This document shows positions 51,074-59,800 of a stretch of DNA of 64,000 bases, in pieces. This DNA is from Chloroflexota bacterium (GTDB lineage: Bacteria; Chloroflexota; Anaerolineae; Aggregatilineales; Phototrophicaceae): contig JAIUNI010000012.1 in assembly GCA_020161935.1 (NCBI GenBank), positions 62,001-126,000 of the forward strand, written 5' to 3'. Each line of letters starts with the position of its first letter. Within the stretch, counting starts at the first letter, position 1. The position numbers and the translations under genes are program-made. The notes under the pieces were generated by a model. It was not told the DNA's origin and made no database searches. It saw nothing but the letters and a program-made list of their open reading frames with translations.

Positions 51074-51985
51074 ATGACCAGTGTGCCACCGATTAAGAAA
51101 TTGATGGTCATCATCAACCCGGCTGCTGGTGTTGACCGCCCGATTCTCGGCTTATTGAACGCTGCCATGAAACAAGCCGGTATCGAGTGGGACGCGCGGA
51201 TCACCCACAAGGCGACCGATGCACGGCAGTTCGCCAAAGACGCGGCTGCGGCAGGCTGGGATATGGTGGCGGCGCACGGTGGTGACGGTACGGTAATGGA
51301 AGTGGCGGATGGCTTGCGCGGCACGGGTGTTCCGATGGCGATTTTCCCCGGTGGCACCGGTAACGCGATGGCGGGCGAACTCGGTGTGCCGGTTGATCTT
51401 GCAGCGGCGGTTGCGCTTGTTGCCAGTGGTTTATATGACGTTCGCACGATTGATATGGGCATGGCAGGTGACCAATCCTTTCTGCTGCGGATTGGCATCG
51501 GTTTTGAGGCCGATATGACCAAGATCGATCAGGAGCTTAAAAATCGTTATGGAATATTGGCCTATGCCTATAAAGCGCTTTCCGAACTGCGGACGTTGGC
51601 TTCGGCGCATTACAAGATTACGGTCGATGGTCAAACGGAAGAAGCGGACGGCGTAAGCTGTATGGTGGCGAATTCCGGTGTACTCTCGACTAACGGCCTC
51701 AAGCTCTCGCAAAAGATTGATGTGGCTGACGGCGCTATCGACGTGGTGGTTTTTAGTAACGCTAATCTCAGCACAGTGGTCAACTTAACCGCCTCGGTGT
51801 TGAGCGGTGCCGACCCTGTGCCACAAGCACAGGTTTTTCACCGGCAGGGGCGCGAGATCACCGTTGAGGTTGACCCGCCACAGTCGATTTCGATTGACGG
51901 CGAACAAATTGAACCGACGACCATTAAAGCCCATGTCCTTCCCCAATCCGTCCGCGTTGTTGTACCCCGCCCAGAGGTGGCATGA
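51074..51985 (+). CDS. DagK/YegS-type lipid kinase
   Basis: 303 residues from the ATG at 51074, with AAGGA seven bases upstream; an in-frame GTG at 51068 lies inside that spacing. The diacylglycerol kinase catalytic domain shows AHGGDGTVMEVADGL (about 75-89) and IFPGGTGNAMAGELG. Family members phosphorylate diacylglycerol or related lipids. The C-terminal beta domain closes with SIDGEQIEPTTIKAHVLPQSV. Its end overlaps the phosphatase start by four bases, so the two are co-translated. Confidence 0.9.
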   Translation: MTSVPPIKKLMVIINPAAGVDRPILGLLNAAMKQAGIEWDARITHKATDARQFAKDAAAAGWDMVAAHGGDGTVMEVADGLRGTGVPMAIFPGGTGNAMAGELGVPVDLAAAVALVASGLYDVRTIDMGMAGDQSFLLRIGIGFEADMTKIDQELKNRYGILAYAYKALSELRTLASAHYKITVDGQTEEADGVSCMVANSGVLSTNGLKLSQKIDVADGAIDVVVFSNANLSTVVNLTASVLSGADPVPQAQVFHRQGREITVEVDPPQSISIDGEQIEPTTIKAHVLPQSVRVVVPRPEVA

Positions 51986-52608
51986 CCGTTCCACAGCCTA
52001 TTCATGATCCCGAGACTCATTTAGAGCGTAAGAGTACCCTGCGTGATCTTTGGAAGCAGTTTACTAGTCTACAGTACGGCTTGGCGTTGCGTGGCCCATA
52101 TGTCATTTTCGCGGGCTTGTGGGATTTCGTGATGCGTGCGCTGACCGGCGCACCGATGATCCGTTACAGCCAAGTAAGCCCGAACTTGGTGGTCGCAGGA
52201 CAGTACCAGAAGCGCGGCTGGGCAGTTTTACAGCGGCGTGGGATCACCGCCTCTATTAATATGCGTTCCGAGTTTGATGATGTCGAGGCAGGGATTGCCC
52301 CCTCGCAGCATTTACGACTGGTGGTCGAAGATAATACCCCGCCTTCCCTAGACCAACTGCGCCGTGGGATTGCCTTCGTGACCGAGGAAGTGCGGAAGGG
52401 CGGGAAGGTGTATATCCACTGCGCGGCGGGTATTGGACGCGCCCCGACGATGGCGGCTGCGTATCTGGTGAGTACAGGACTGACACCCGCGCAGGCGTGG
52501 GCGAAGATCGAGAAGGTGCGGCCTTTCATCCGGCCTACACCGGGGCAGGAAGCCCAGATTGACGAACTGGCGATCACGCTGGCGGAAGAACTTCTCGTTC
52601 AACGCTGA
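51982..52608 (+). CDS. Dual-specificity phosphatase-like protein
   Basis: 208 residues. The active-site loop is HCAAGIGRAPTMAAAYL (Cys about 141, CX5R), with the general acid expected in the EDNTPP segment (Asp about 115). The size and the substrate loop recall PTPMT1-type lipid phosphatases as well as protein phosphatases. The N-terminal 45 residues are basic and include a hydrophobic stretch. Translational overlap with a lipid kinase makes a phospholipid substrate more likely; that is inference. Confidence 0.85.
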   Translation: MTVPQPIHDPETHLERKSTLRDLWKQFTSLQYGLALRGPYVIFAGLWDFVMRALTGAPMIRYSQVSPNLVVAGQYQKRGWAVLQRRGITASINMRSEFDDVEAGIAPSQHLRLVVEDNTPPSLDQLRRGIAFVTEEVRKGGKVYIHCAAGIGRAPTMAAAYLVSTGLTPAQAWAKIEKVRPFIRPTPGQEAQIDELAITLAEELLVQR

Positions 52609-52959
52609 AAATGCTTCACAAACTGCACAACTTTCGCCTCATTTGCATATTTCCCCGCCGTGCCATTGGAATACATTTTTACCACAAAGGCACAAAGAAA
52701 CAGAGCAAAGCAATACGTTTGAACCGCAGAGATGCAGAGAAAACAGAGCTATTCATTTAAACCGCCAAGTCGCCATCCACAGGAGGCTTCGCACAGAACG
52801 CCAAGAAAATGCAGAGATATGGTAATAGTCATCTGGTAGGTGATGCTGTACTTTCACATTGTAGGGACGAGATACATCTCGTCCGCGCCACCGAACCACT
52901 AAAGATATTGTAGCACAAAAATTCTGATTTGTGCGTTCGAATATGCAAACCTTTGGCAT
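52609..52959. other. Repeat-rich intergenic region between phosphatase and phosphofructokinase
   Basis: 351 bases with no gene. It holds ACCACAAAGGCACAAAGAAA (52681-52700), CGCAGAGATGCAGAGAAAAC (52723-52742), the GCCATCCACAGGAGGCTTC block (52770-52788) shared with 10.53 kb, and copy 2 of the GACGAGAT palindrome (52861-52893). The first two words also appear in inverted order at 58.89-58.95 and 63.05-63.10 kb. Confidence 0.7.
52861..52893. repeat. Dispersed palindromic repeat with GACGAGAT arms, copy 2
   Basis: Same block as at 11133-11164: GTAGGGACGAGATACATCTC and then GTCCGCGCCACC. Both lie outside genes and beside other repeats. Confidence 0.65.
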
Positions 52960-53913
52960 TTATATGAGGCCGTTGATGCGGTTGTAGAGCGATGGGTCGG
53001 GCGGGGTTGGCGCGATATTTTCCAACACGCCCTCGTGAACGGACAGCTTGCCACCGGCAACACAGGCGATGCCCATTTGCGTACCACCTTTAAGCGCCGT
53101 ATAAGCCGCCTGTGCCATATCAGCCGCCAGCACACGGTCGCGGTGCGAGGCCACGCCGCCGCGTTGGGCATGTCCGAGCCGTATATCCCGCACCCGCGTC
53201 CCTGTCCATTTGGGGATGTCGTCCATCAGCGTCCGTGCGCCGCGTGCGCCTTCGCAGATGACCACCATCGCATAGCCATAGGTTTCGAGCGCGTGGGTGA
53301 TGCGTCCGGCTAGCCATGCGTCGTCGTAGGGGTATTCAGGCAGGATAACGGCGTGTGCGCCCGCGCCGTGGGCAACCGCCAGCGCCAGATTGCCGCAGGT
53401 ACCGCCGAGGGTTTCGACCAAGAAAATACGCCCACGCAGGGCATGGGCGGTGGCCTGTGCGCCGTCGATAGCGTGGTAAGCGAAGTTACAGGCCGAGTCG
53501 AAGCCGAGCGTCATTTCTGTGCCGGGGACATCGTTGTCGATGGTCGTGGGCAGGCCGATACAGGGGATGCCCCATTCTTTGAGCAGCGGCGGGATGTGCC
53601 GCAGCGTCCCGTTACCCCCGAACAGCAGGATGTTATCCACGTTGTTTTCGCTGAGTACCGTGCGGATACGATCAGCCGCTTCCTGCTGGTTGAGTACGGG
53701 GTCGCGGCTGGAGGCCAAGATCGAACCGCCGCGCCCCATCCACGGAATAAGCATATCGGCAGTCAAGGGGACAAGCTGCCCACTTAGCAAACCGGGGAAG
53801 CCGCCGTCCGCACCAATCACCGTGTCACCATTTGCGGCGAGGGCTAGATAACGGCCAATCACATTGTTGATACCGGGGGCATCCCCACCGCTGACAACCA
53901 AAAGTGTTTTCAT
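52960..53913 (-). CDS. 6-phosphofructokinase (PfkA family)
   Basis: 317 residues from the ATG at 53913 (MKTLLVVSGGDAPGINNVIG); an extension to 53961 adds 16 non-family residues. It phosphorylates fructose 6-phosphate, or works with pyrophosphate; the key residues that decide the donor cannot be judged with certainty. Signatures are GGDAPGINNVI, GGNGTLRHIPPLL (catalytic-loop Gly-rich), PTTIDNDVPGTEMTLGFDSA (catalytic Asp in DND) and the late LGHAQRGG. The TTIDND motif is canonical. A lone gene, divergent from the sugar operon. Confidence 0.9.
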   Translation of the reverse strand: MKTLLVVSGGDAPGINNVIGRYLALAANGDTVIGADGGFPGLLSGQLVPLTADMLIPWMGRGGSILASSRDPVLNQQEAADRIRTVLSENNVDNILLFGGNGTLRHIPPLLKEWGIPCIGLPTTIDNDVPGTEMTLGFDSACNFAYHAIDGAQATAHALRGRIFLVETLGGTCGNLALAVAHGAGAHAVILPEYPYDDAWLAGRITHALETYGYAMVVICEGARGARTLMDDIPKWTGTRVRDIRLGHAQRGGVASHRDRVLAADMAQAAYTALKGGTQMGIACVAGGKLSVHEGVLENIAPTPPDPSLYNRINGLI

Positions 53914-54219
53914 ATTTTCGTGAAGTCCTTGTTTTCTGCTTGTAACAACATGATGATACACATATTAAGATGAATGAATATTGATCACTATTTGAGTTTG
54001 GTTCGTTTGACACGCCCCCTAAACGATTGTAGACTTCTCCCGTAAATTTATTCAACAGATAAACTTAATCTCTTTGAACCACAAAGATAATTCTCTTTGG
54101 CTCATTCGTTACCCACAGCGCCTTCAGCCGTTTGTGGTTGTTGATGATATTGGTGCTGCGACCTCACCTATTCCCTTACTTGCTACACGTTATTCATTTC
54201 CCCGATGCGGTGGTGACTT
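53914..54219. other. Divergent promoter region of pfk and the sugar operon
   Basis: 306 bases between pfk and the kinase gene, no gene seen. A word TTGAACCACAAAGA (54077-54090) of the dispersed CACAAAG family and a 6-bp hairpin CAAAGA/TCTTTG lie near 54.09 kb. No clear operator. Confidence 0.45.
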
Positions 54220-55230
54220 ATGGCGTTAGACATTTTGACGTTTGGCGAGGCGCTGGTCGAGGTCATGCGTACCGACGTTGACCAGCCGCTCGACCAACCC
54301 GCACTTTTTACCGGCCCGTATCCCAGCGGCGCACCCTTCATCTTCGCGGTACAGGCCGCGCGTTTAGGCGCACAGGTCGGTACTGTGGGCGCGGTGGGGC
54401 AGGATGCGTTTGGCAAGTGCCTACTTGACCAGCTTAAAACCGACAAGGTGGATACGCGCGGTATCCATGTGCTGCCCGATTATACGACCGGCGTGGCATT
54501 CGTCGGCTATAAAGGCGATGGCTCGCGCGAATTTGTGTTCCACGCCCGACACGCGGCGGCGGGGCAGCTATCGCCACAGATGCTGGATAAAGAACTGTTC
54601 AAAGGGTTGAAGTGCCTGCACATTATGGGGTCAACCCTGTCGCTGCACCAGCAGGCGTTGGATCTGGGTTTACGCGCTCTCGAACTTGCACAGGACGTAG
54701 GCGCGAAGATCAGCTTCGACCCAAACCTTCGCCGGCAGCTCATGTCGCCCGACCGTGCGCGTTACGCCTTCGCCCCGTTTATGGAAGCGGCGGACGTGCT
54801 GATGCCTTCCGAGGAAGAACTATTGCTGCTCGGTGATGCTTACCATGTCGAGGCGGTGGTGCAGGACTTGCTTGAAGATAAACCGGAATTAGTTGTGGTC
54901 GTCACCAAAGGCGCGGAAGGCTGCGTGGTGATGACGCAGAGTGATGAATACTCGATCCCCGGCATCGGCCCGATGGTGACGGTTGACCCTATAAACACCT
55001 ACGATGTAACCGAGGTTGACCCCACCGGCGCGGGGGACTGCTTCGACGCGGGTTTCCTCACGCGCTGGTTGGCGGGGGATTCGCCTTCGGACGCGGCACA
55101 GTTTGCCAACGCCTGTGGTGCGCTGGCGGTCACGGCGAAAGGGCCGATGGCGGGAGCGCGAACGCTGGCGGAGGTGCAAGCCTTCATGCGCGACAACAAA
55201 CCCAAAGAAGACCCTGAATATGAACCTTGA
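54220..55230 (+). CDS. PfkB-family sugar kinase (2-keto-3-deoxygluconate kinase-like)
   Basis: 336 residues; ATG preceded by GGTGG. The opening LDILTFGEALVEVMRTD and the closing DPTGAGDCFDAGFLTRWL (Asp about 268) are the PfkB signatures. The closest named family by eye is KDG kinase, but fructokinase, ribokinase and tagatose 6-phosphate kinase share the pattern, so substrate is left open. It leads the sugar operon, in which all genes are on the plus strand with gaps of 3-48 bases. Confidence 0.85.
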   Translation: MALDILTFGEALVEVMRTDVDQPLDQPALFTGPYPSGAPFIFAVQAARLGAQVGTVGAVGQDAFGKCLLDQLKTDKVDTRGIHVLPDYTTGVAFVGYKGDGSREFVFHARHAAAGQLSPQMLDKELFKGLKCLHIMGSTLSLHQQALDLGLRALELAQDVGAKISFDPNLRRQLMSPDRARYAFAPFMEAADVLMPSEEELLLLGDAYHVEAVVQDLLEDKPELVVVVTKGAEGCVVMTQSDEYSIPGIGPMVTVDPINTYDVTEVDPTGAGDCFDAGFLTRWLAGDSPSDAAQFANACGALAVTAKGPMAGARTLAEVQAFMRDNKPKEDPEYEP

Positions 55231-55278
55231 TCCCCATTTCAAAGCGAACATCATCACCCTGATAAGGAGCATCAATCC

Positions 55279-56112
55279 ATGAGTGTAACTTCTCGACTCA
55301 ACCGGTTATTTGCCGCCGATGGCAAGTGTTTTGACGTGGCGGTTGACCACGGCTTTTTCGGCGAACGGGGTTTCCTCACCGATATTGAAGATATGCACGC
55401 GGTTGTGAACACGTTGATCGACGCGAACCCCGACGCGATCCAACTGAGCATCGGGCAGGCGGCGATCCTGCAAAACGTTGCCGGTAAAGCCAAGCCGTCG
55501 CTGGTGCTGCGGACGGATGTCGCCAATGTTTACGGTAAGACGCTGCCGCGCAAACTCTACAGCCGCATCATCGGTAACGCGGTCGAGCAGGGCTTACGCT
55601 TGGACGCGGCCTGTGTGGTCGTCAACCTGTTCAACCTGCCGGAACAGCCGGAAGTCTACGAAGCCTGTATCCAGAACATCTGCCAATTGAAACCCGAATG
55701 CGAACGCTATGGGATGCCGCTGATGATCGAGCCGCTGGTGATGAAGGACAACGCCAGCGCGGGCGGGTATATGGTCGATGGCGACATCGACAAGATTCTG
55801 CCACTGGTGCGCCAAGCGATTGAACTCGGCGCGGATATTATCAAGGCCGACCCCTGCGACGACGTGAGCCAATATCACCGCGTCATTCAGGTGGCGGCGG
55901 GGAAGCCAGTGCTGGTACGCGGCGGTGGCAAAGTGCCGGACGCGGAAATCCTCCAGCGCACCTATGACCTGATGCAGCAGGGCGCGAAGGGCATCGTCTA
56001 CGGGCGCAACGTCATCCAGCACCGCAGCCCCGCCGGTATGACCCGCGCACTGATGGCGATTGTCCACGATGGGGCGCTGCCGGACGCGGCACTCCAATTT
56101 ATAGGAGCGTAA
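55279..56112 (+). CDS. DhnA/DeoC-type class I aldolase
   Basis: 277 residues. The family (COG1830; archaeal FBP aldolase, LsrF) forms a Schiff base on a Lys of the barrel; here it is probably in GADIIKADPCDD (Lys about 194). The start VTSRLNRLFAADGKCFDVAVDHG and the phosphate-binding VLVRGGGKVPDAEI and GAKGIVYGRN fit. It would split or thiolyse a phosphorylated sugar. ATG has AAGGAG at 55261-55266, after the kinase stop. Confidence 0.85.
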   Translation: MSVTSRLNRLFAADGKCFDVAVDHGFFGERGFLTDIEDMHAVVNTLIDANPDAIQLSIGQAAILQNVAGKAKPSLVLRTDVANVYGKTLPRKLYSRIIGNAVEQGLRLDAACVVVNLFNLPEQPEVYEACIQNICQLKPECERYGMPLMIEPLVMKDNASAGGYMVDGDIDKILPLVRQAIELGADIIKADPCDDVSQYHRVIQVAAGKPVLVRGGGKVPDAEILQRTYDLMQQGAKGIVYGRNVIQHRSPAGMTRALMAIVHDGALPDAALQFIGA

Positions 56113-56115
56113 ACC

Positions 56116-57270
56116 ATGCCACGCGCCAAACGCGAGTTACGCTTCGGTATCATTGGCCTCGGCTTGATGGGGCGCGAGTTCGGCAGCGCCGCCGCACGGT
56201 GGGCGCACCTGCTGAACCTCAGCTTCATCCCGCGCATCACCGCCATTTGTGATACGAACGAGAAGCTGTTCGAGTGGTGGGATGATAACTTCGACGGCAT
56301 CAAACTCCGTACCACCAATTACCACGATCTGCTGGGCAGCGCGGATGTGGATGCCATTTACTGCGCCGTGCCGCACAACCTCCACGCGGGGTTTTACACG
56401 GACATCATTCGCGCCGGAAAGCACATGCTCGGCGAGAAACCCTTCGGCATCGACGCGGCGGCCAACGCCCAAATTCTCGAAGTCATCAACCAGCATCCCG
56501 ATGTGGTGGTGGCATGTTCGTCCGAGTTTCCCTTCTTCCCCGGCGCACAGCGCGTTATCCGCTATATCAACGAGCAGCGTTTCGGCAAGATTATCGAAGT
56601 GTCGGCGGGATTGCTCCACAGCAGCGACCTTGACCCCAACAAGAAGATCAACTGGAAGCGCATGGTTCACATGAACGGCGAATACGGCTGTATGGGCGAC
56701 CTCGGTATGCACCCGCTGCATATCCCCCTCCGCGCGGGGTGGATGCCCTCCAACGTTCGCGCCCTGCTGAGTAACATCGTCACCCAAAGGCCGGATGCCA
56801 GCGGGCAGCTCGTCCCGTGCGAAACGTGGGATAATGCCACCCTCGCGTGTGAGGTGCAAACCGCCGACCAGCACTTCCCGATGGTTATACAAACCTACCG
56901 GATCTCGCCGGGAGATACCAATACGTGGTACATTCGCATCACGGGTACCGAGTTCAGCGTGGAATATTCGACCAAGTTCCCCAAAACGCTGCGGACGATG
57001 GAGTACACCTCCGGCGGTGAGCAGGCGTGGAAAGTGGTGGACTTGGGGTATGAAACCGCTTATCCGACGATCACCGGCGGCATCTTCGAGTTCGGCTTCT
57101 CCGACGGCCTGCTGCAAATGTGGGCGGCCTTCTGTGACCAGCTTGCCAATGGACGCGCGAATATGATGCAGTCGTACTACTGCGCCACGCCGACGGAAAC
57201 CGCGCTGCACCATCGGGTACTGACCGCAGCGCTTGAATCCGGCAAACGGAACCAAGTCGTCAATTTATAG
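56116..57270 (+). CDS. Gfo/Idh/MocA-family oxidoreductase
   Basis: 384 residues; GGAGCG precedes the ATG, three bases after the aldolase stop. The N-terminal NAD(P) fold opens with RFGIIGLGLMGREFGSAAARW. EKPFGIDAAANAQILEV is the family EKP motif (Lys in EKPFG, about 107), and the later LGMHPLHIPLRAGWM places the catalytic His. Members oxidise a hydroxyl on sugars or inositols. The substrate may be the same sugar the operon feeds on. Confidence 0.88.
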   Translation: MPRAKRELRFGIIGLGLMGREFGSAAARWAHLLNLSFIPRITAICDTNEKLFEWWDDNFDGIKLRTTNYHDLLGSADVDAIYCAVPHNLHAGFYTDIIRAGKHMLGEKPFGIDAAANAQILEVINQHPDVVVACSSEFPFFPGAQRVIRYINEQRFGKIIEVSAGLLHSSDLDPNKKINWKRMVHMNGEYGCMGDLGMHPLHIPLRAGWMPSNVRALLSNIVTQRPDASGQLVPCETWDNATLACEVQTADQHFPMVIQTYRISPGDTNTWYIRITGTEFSVEYSTKFPKTLRTMEYTSGGEQAWKVVDLGYETAYPTITGGIFEFGFSDGLLQMWAAFCDQLANGRANMMQSYYCATPTETALHHRVLTAALESGKRNQVVNL

Positions 57271-57279
57271 GAGGACACG

Positions 57280-57828
57280 ATGGCACTGACACAGCAGCAA
57301 AGATTGGATTACCAGCAAAAAGCCAAATCCTATCTCGACCGCGCGGGTATCGTGCTGACCCCTGCCGAGGTCGATAAGCTCGAAATTGCTGACTTCGGTC
57401 TGAGCGAGTTTGAAACCACTGGCCTCGCGCTCATCACTTACATCAACACCGAACGCTGCTGCGCCAAGGAGCTGGTGCTGTTCCCCGGCCAAACCTGCCC
57501 CCAGCATTTGCACCCGCCCGTGAACGGTGAGCCGGGGAAGGAAGAAACCTTCCGCTGCCGCTGGGGTGAGGTCTATCTGTACGTGTCCGGCGAGCCGACC
57601 GGCACACCCAAGACCAAGCCGCCGTCAAAACGTGCCAGTACCTACAACGTGTGGCACGAGGTCGTTTTGCAAGCCGGCGAGCAGTACACCATCTATCCCG
57701 AAACGTGGCATTGGTTCCAAGGTGGGCCGCAGGGCGCTGTCGTCTCGGAGTTCAGCACCCGCAGCACCGACGAAAATGATTTGTTTACCGATCCCGACAT
57801 CAAACGTGTTCCCGAAATTTTAGGGTAA
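57280..57828 (+). CDS. D-lyxose isomerase-like cupin protein
   Basis: 182 residues, 9 bases after the dehydrogenase; AGGAGG precedes the ATG. The cupin metal site is HLH (76, 78), Glu at 88 or 89 in GKEETF, and His144 in PETWHW, the pattern of the D-lyxose/D-mannose ketol-isomerase family. The family interconverts D-lyxose and D-xylulose or D-mannose and D-fructose. It is shorter than E. coli YdaE-type members, with the core complete. Confidence 0.82.
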   Translation: MALTQQQRLDYQQKAKSYLDRAGIVLTPAEVDKLEIADFGLSEFETTGLALITYINTERCCAKELVLFPGQTCPQHLHPPVNGEPGKEETFRCRWGEVYLYVSGEPTGTPKTKPPSKRASTYNVWHEVVLQAGEQYTIYPETWHWFQGGPQGAVVSEFSTRSTDENDLFTDPDIKRVPEILG

Positions 57829-57869
57829 AATAGCCGCAGCATTTGCTGACCTATAGAGAAGGAAATCTC

Positions 57870-58838
57870 ATGTCCCAAGTTCTGACACCCGGTCGCTGGC
57901 GCGGCTTGAAAACGACGAGCAGCCGTAAGAATGTATTCAATATTCTGGCGTTCGATCAGCGTGGCACATTTCGCAAGATGCTGCCGCCTGATACGAGTTA
58001 TGATGACGCGGCGCAGATGAAGCGCGATATTGTGGTGGCGCTTTCCTTCCACGCCTCCGCAGTTTTGCTGGATAACCAGTACGGCTTGCAGTCGGTGGTG
58101 GACATGAACGGCGGCAGCGGTGTGTTGATGGCCTACGAGGAAAGTGGCTACAGCGGTGACGCAACCTACCGCCGCATCAAGTTCGAGGACACGTGGACGA
58201 TCCCGAAGATCAAGCAGATGGGCGCGGCGGCTGTCAAAGTGCTGGCTTATTACCACCCGGACACCGGTGCGTTGGCAGCAGAAATTGAAGCCACCTTGAA
58301 GCAGGTCGCGGATGAGTGCCACCAGTACGACCTACCGCTGTTTCTTGAGCCGCTGTGCTACAGCCTCGATGCCAACGTCGCCAAGGAAAGCGCCGACTTC
58401 GCCAAGCTGCGGCCAGAACTGGTGATTAGGACGGCGGAACGGTTGAGCAAGACGGGCGCGGACATCCTCAAGATGGAGTCGCCGGTTGACCCGAACTTCA
58501 ACGGCAACCAGCAGGAATGGGCTTCGACCTTCGCGGAACTCAGCAAAGCATCCACCGTGCCGTGGGTACTGTTGAGCGCGGGTGTGGACTTCGAGACGTT
58601 CGAGGCACAGGCGCGGTTGGCCTGTGAAGCGGGCGCAAGCGGTTGGCTAGCCGGTCGCGCGATCTGGAAAGAAGTCGTGACGATGACCGCCGAGCAGCGT
58701 ACCCAGTTCCTCGCCAGCAAGGCCACTGACCGGATACAGCGCTTGAACGCCATCTCGGCCCAGTATGCCCGCCCGTGGAGCGACTTTTACACGCCGCCGA
58801 CCGGTTCAATGACGTGGTATAACGACTACGACCTCTAA
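57870..58838 (+). CDS. LacD-like tagatose-bisphosphate aldolase-family protein
   Basis: 322 residues from the ATG at 57870, with AGAAGGA upstream; an in-frame start at 57843 has no such site. The class I aldolase barrel shows NILAFDQRGTFRKML, LLDNQYGLQSVV, the Schiff-base Lys probably in AAAVKVLAYYHPD, and FLEPLCYSLD with ILKMESPVD. LacD splits tagatose 1,6-bisphosphate; members also process sulfoquinovose-derived 6-deoxy-6-sulfofructose phosphate. Last gene of the operon; the hairpin at 58851 follows. Confidence 0.85.
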   Translation: MSQVLTPGRWRGLKTTSSRKNVFNILAFDQRGTFRKMLPPDTSYDDAAQMKRDIVVALSFHASAVLLDNQYGLQSVVDMNGGSGVLMAYEESGYSGDATYRRIKFEDTWTIPKIKQMGAAAVKVLAYYHPDTGALAAEIEATLKQVADECHQYDLPLFLEPLCYSLDANVAKESADFAKLRPELVIRTAERLSKTGADILKMESPVDPNFNGNQQEWASTFAELSKASTVPWVLLSAGVDFETFEAQARLACEAGASGWLAGRAIWKEVVTMTAEQRTQFLASKATDRIQRLNAISAQYARPWSDFYTPPTGSMTWYNDYDL

Positions 58839-58850
58839 CGGTATTTCACC

Positions 58851-58879
58851 GTAGGGGTTCGCCGCCGGCAAACCCCTAC
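58851..58879. terminator. Long hairpin after the sugar operon, GTAGGGG-repeat type
   Basis: Nine-base perfect arms GTAGGGGTT and AACCCCTAC bracket GCCGCCGGC. It lies 13 bases past the last gene and before the convergent SDR, so it can end transcription. The same GTAGGGG-opening hairpin form appears at 59758-59781, so it is also a dispersed repeat. Confidence 0.65.
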
Positions 58880-58960
58880 AAAATCTCTGCATTCTCAGCG
58901 CCTCTGCGGTTCAATCTTCTCTTTTATTTCTTGGCGTTCTTGGCGATTTATATTTGCGCT

Positions 58961-59719
58961 TTATATCGTCAACTGTCCACCGTCGACCACCAGCGTATGC
59001 CCCGTCACATAACTCGCGTCGTCCGAGGCGAGGAAGGCCACACACGCCGCCACTTCCTCCGGCTGCCCCAGCCGCCGCATGGGGATGCGTTCGCGGGTGT
59101 ACCACGCCTCGACTTCGGGGTTTTCCCACGCGCCGCGTGTCAGCCGTGTGCGGATCAGGCCGGGGTTCACACTGTTGACGCGGATGTGGTGCTGCGCCAG
59201 ATCAACCGCCATCGTTTTCATCAGACCAACCACGCCAAACTTGGAAGCGTTGTAATCCGCGAGGTCTTCTTCCGCCACGAGGCCGTTGGTTGAGGCCATG
59301 AACACAATCGACCCGTGAATGCCCGCATCCACCATCGCCTGTGCCGCCACCTGCCCGACAATGTACGAGCCGTTGAGGTTGACGTTCAGCGTCCGCAGCC
59401 AATCCTCCTGCGACATTTTCAGGAAGTGCTGCGCCTTCACCATCCCCGCGATATGCGCCACGACATGCGGCGGGGTTCCCCAAGCACTTTTCACCGCGTC
59501 GAACACCTGCTGCACTTGGTCACGTACCGTCACGTCAAGCGTGTAGTGCAGCACTTCGGCTCCGCCTGCACCGAGGCTTGAGGCGACTTCGGCTAAACGC
59601 GGCGACTCAATATCCGTCAGCACCAGCCGCGCCCCCTCGGAGGCCATCCGCCGTGCGCTCGCCTCGCCAATCCCGTTGGCCGCACCCGTCACCAAAACAA
59701 TCTTGTTATCAAATCGCAT
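58961..59719 (-). CDS. Short-chain dehydrogenase/reductase
   Basis: 252 residues, a classical SDR. The NAD(P) motif is VTGAANGIGEASARR (10-24), the Asp at LTDIES (Asp36) suggests NAD preference, and the catalytic set is N113/N115, S143 (MASTNG), Y156 and K160 (YNASK). The C-terminal GHTLVVDGGQLTI is typical. It faces the sugar operon and is convergent with it, so a role in the same sugar is possible but not certain. Confidence 0.9.
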   Translation of the reverse strand: MRFDNKIVLVTGAANGIGEASARRMASEGARLVLTDIESPRLAEVASSLGAGGAEVLHYTLDVTVRDQVQQVFDAVKSAWGTPPHVVAHIAGMVKAQHFLKMSQEDWLRTLNVNLNGSYIVGQVAAQAMVDAGIHGSIVFMASTNGLVAEEDLADYNASKFGVVGLMKTMAVDLAQHHIRVNSVNPGLIRTRLTRGAWENPEVEAWYTRERIPMRRLGQPEEVAACVAFLASDDASYVTGHTLVVDGGQLTI

Positions 59720-59800
59720 TTTTATTGCTCAATGAATATTATCAAAAACGTCCATCGTAGGGGCTTGCCGGCGGTAAGCCCAACAACATCATCTCCGTAG

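Noticed and set aside
49951..52608. A complete defence island around the TIR-UDG gene
   Set aside because: The neighbours are a lipid kinase, a phosphatase and glutamine synthetase. No restriction, toxin-antitoxin or CBASS-like partner was seen.
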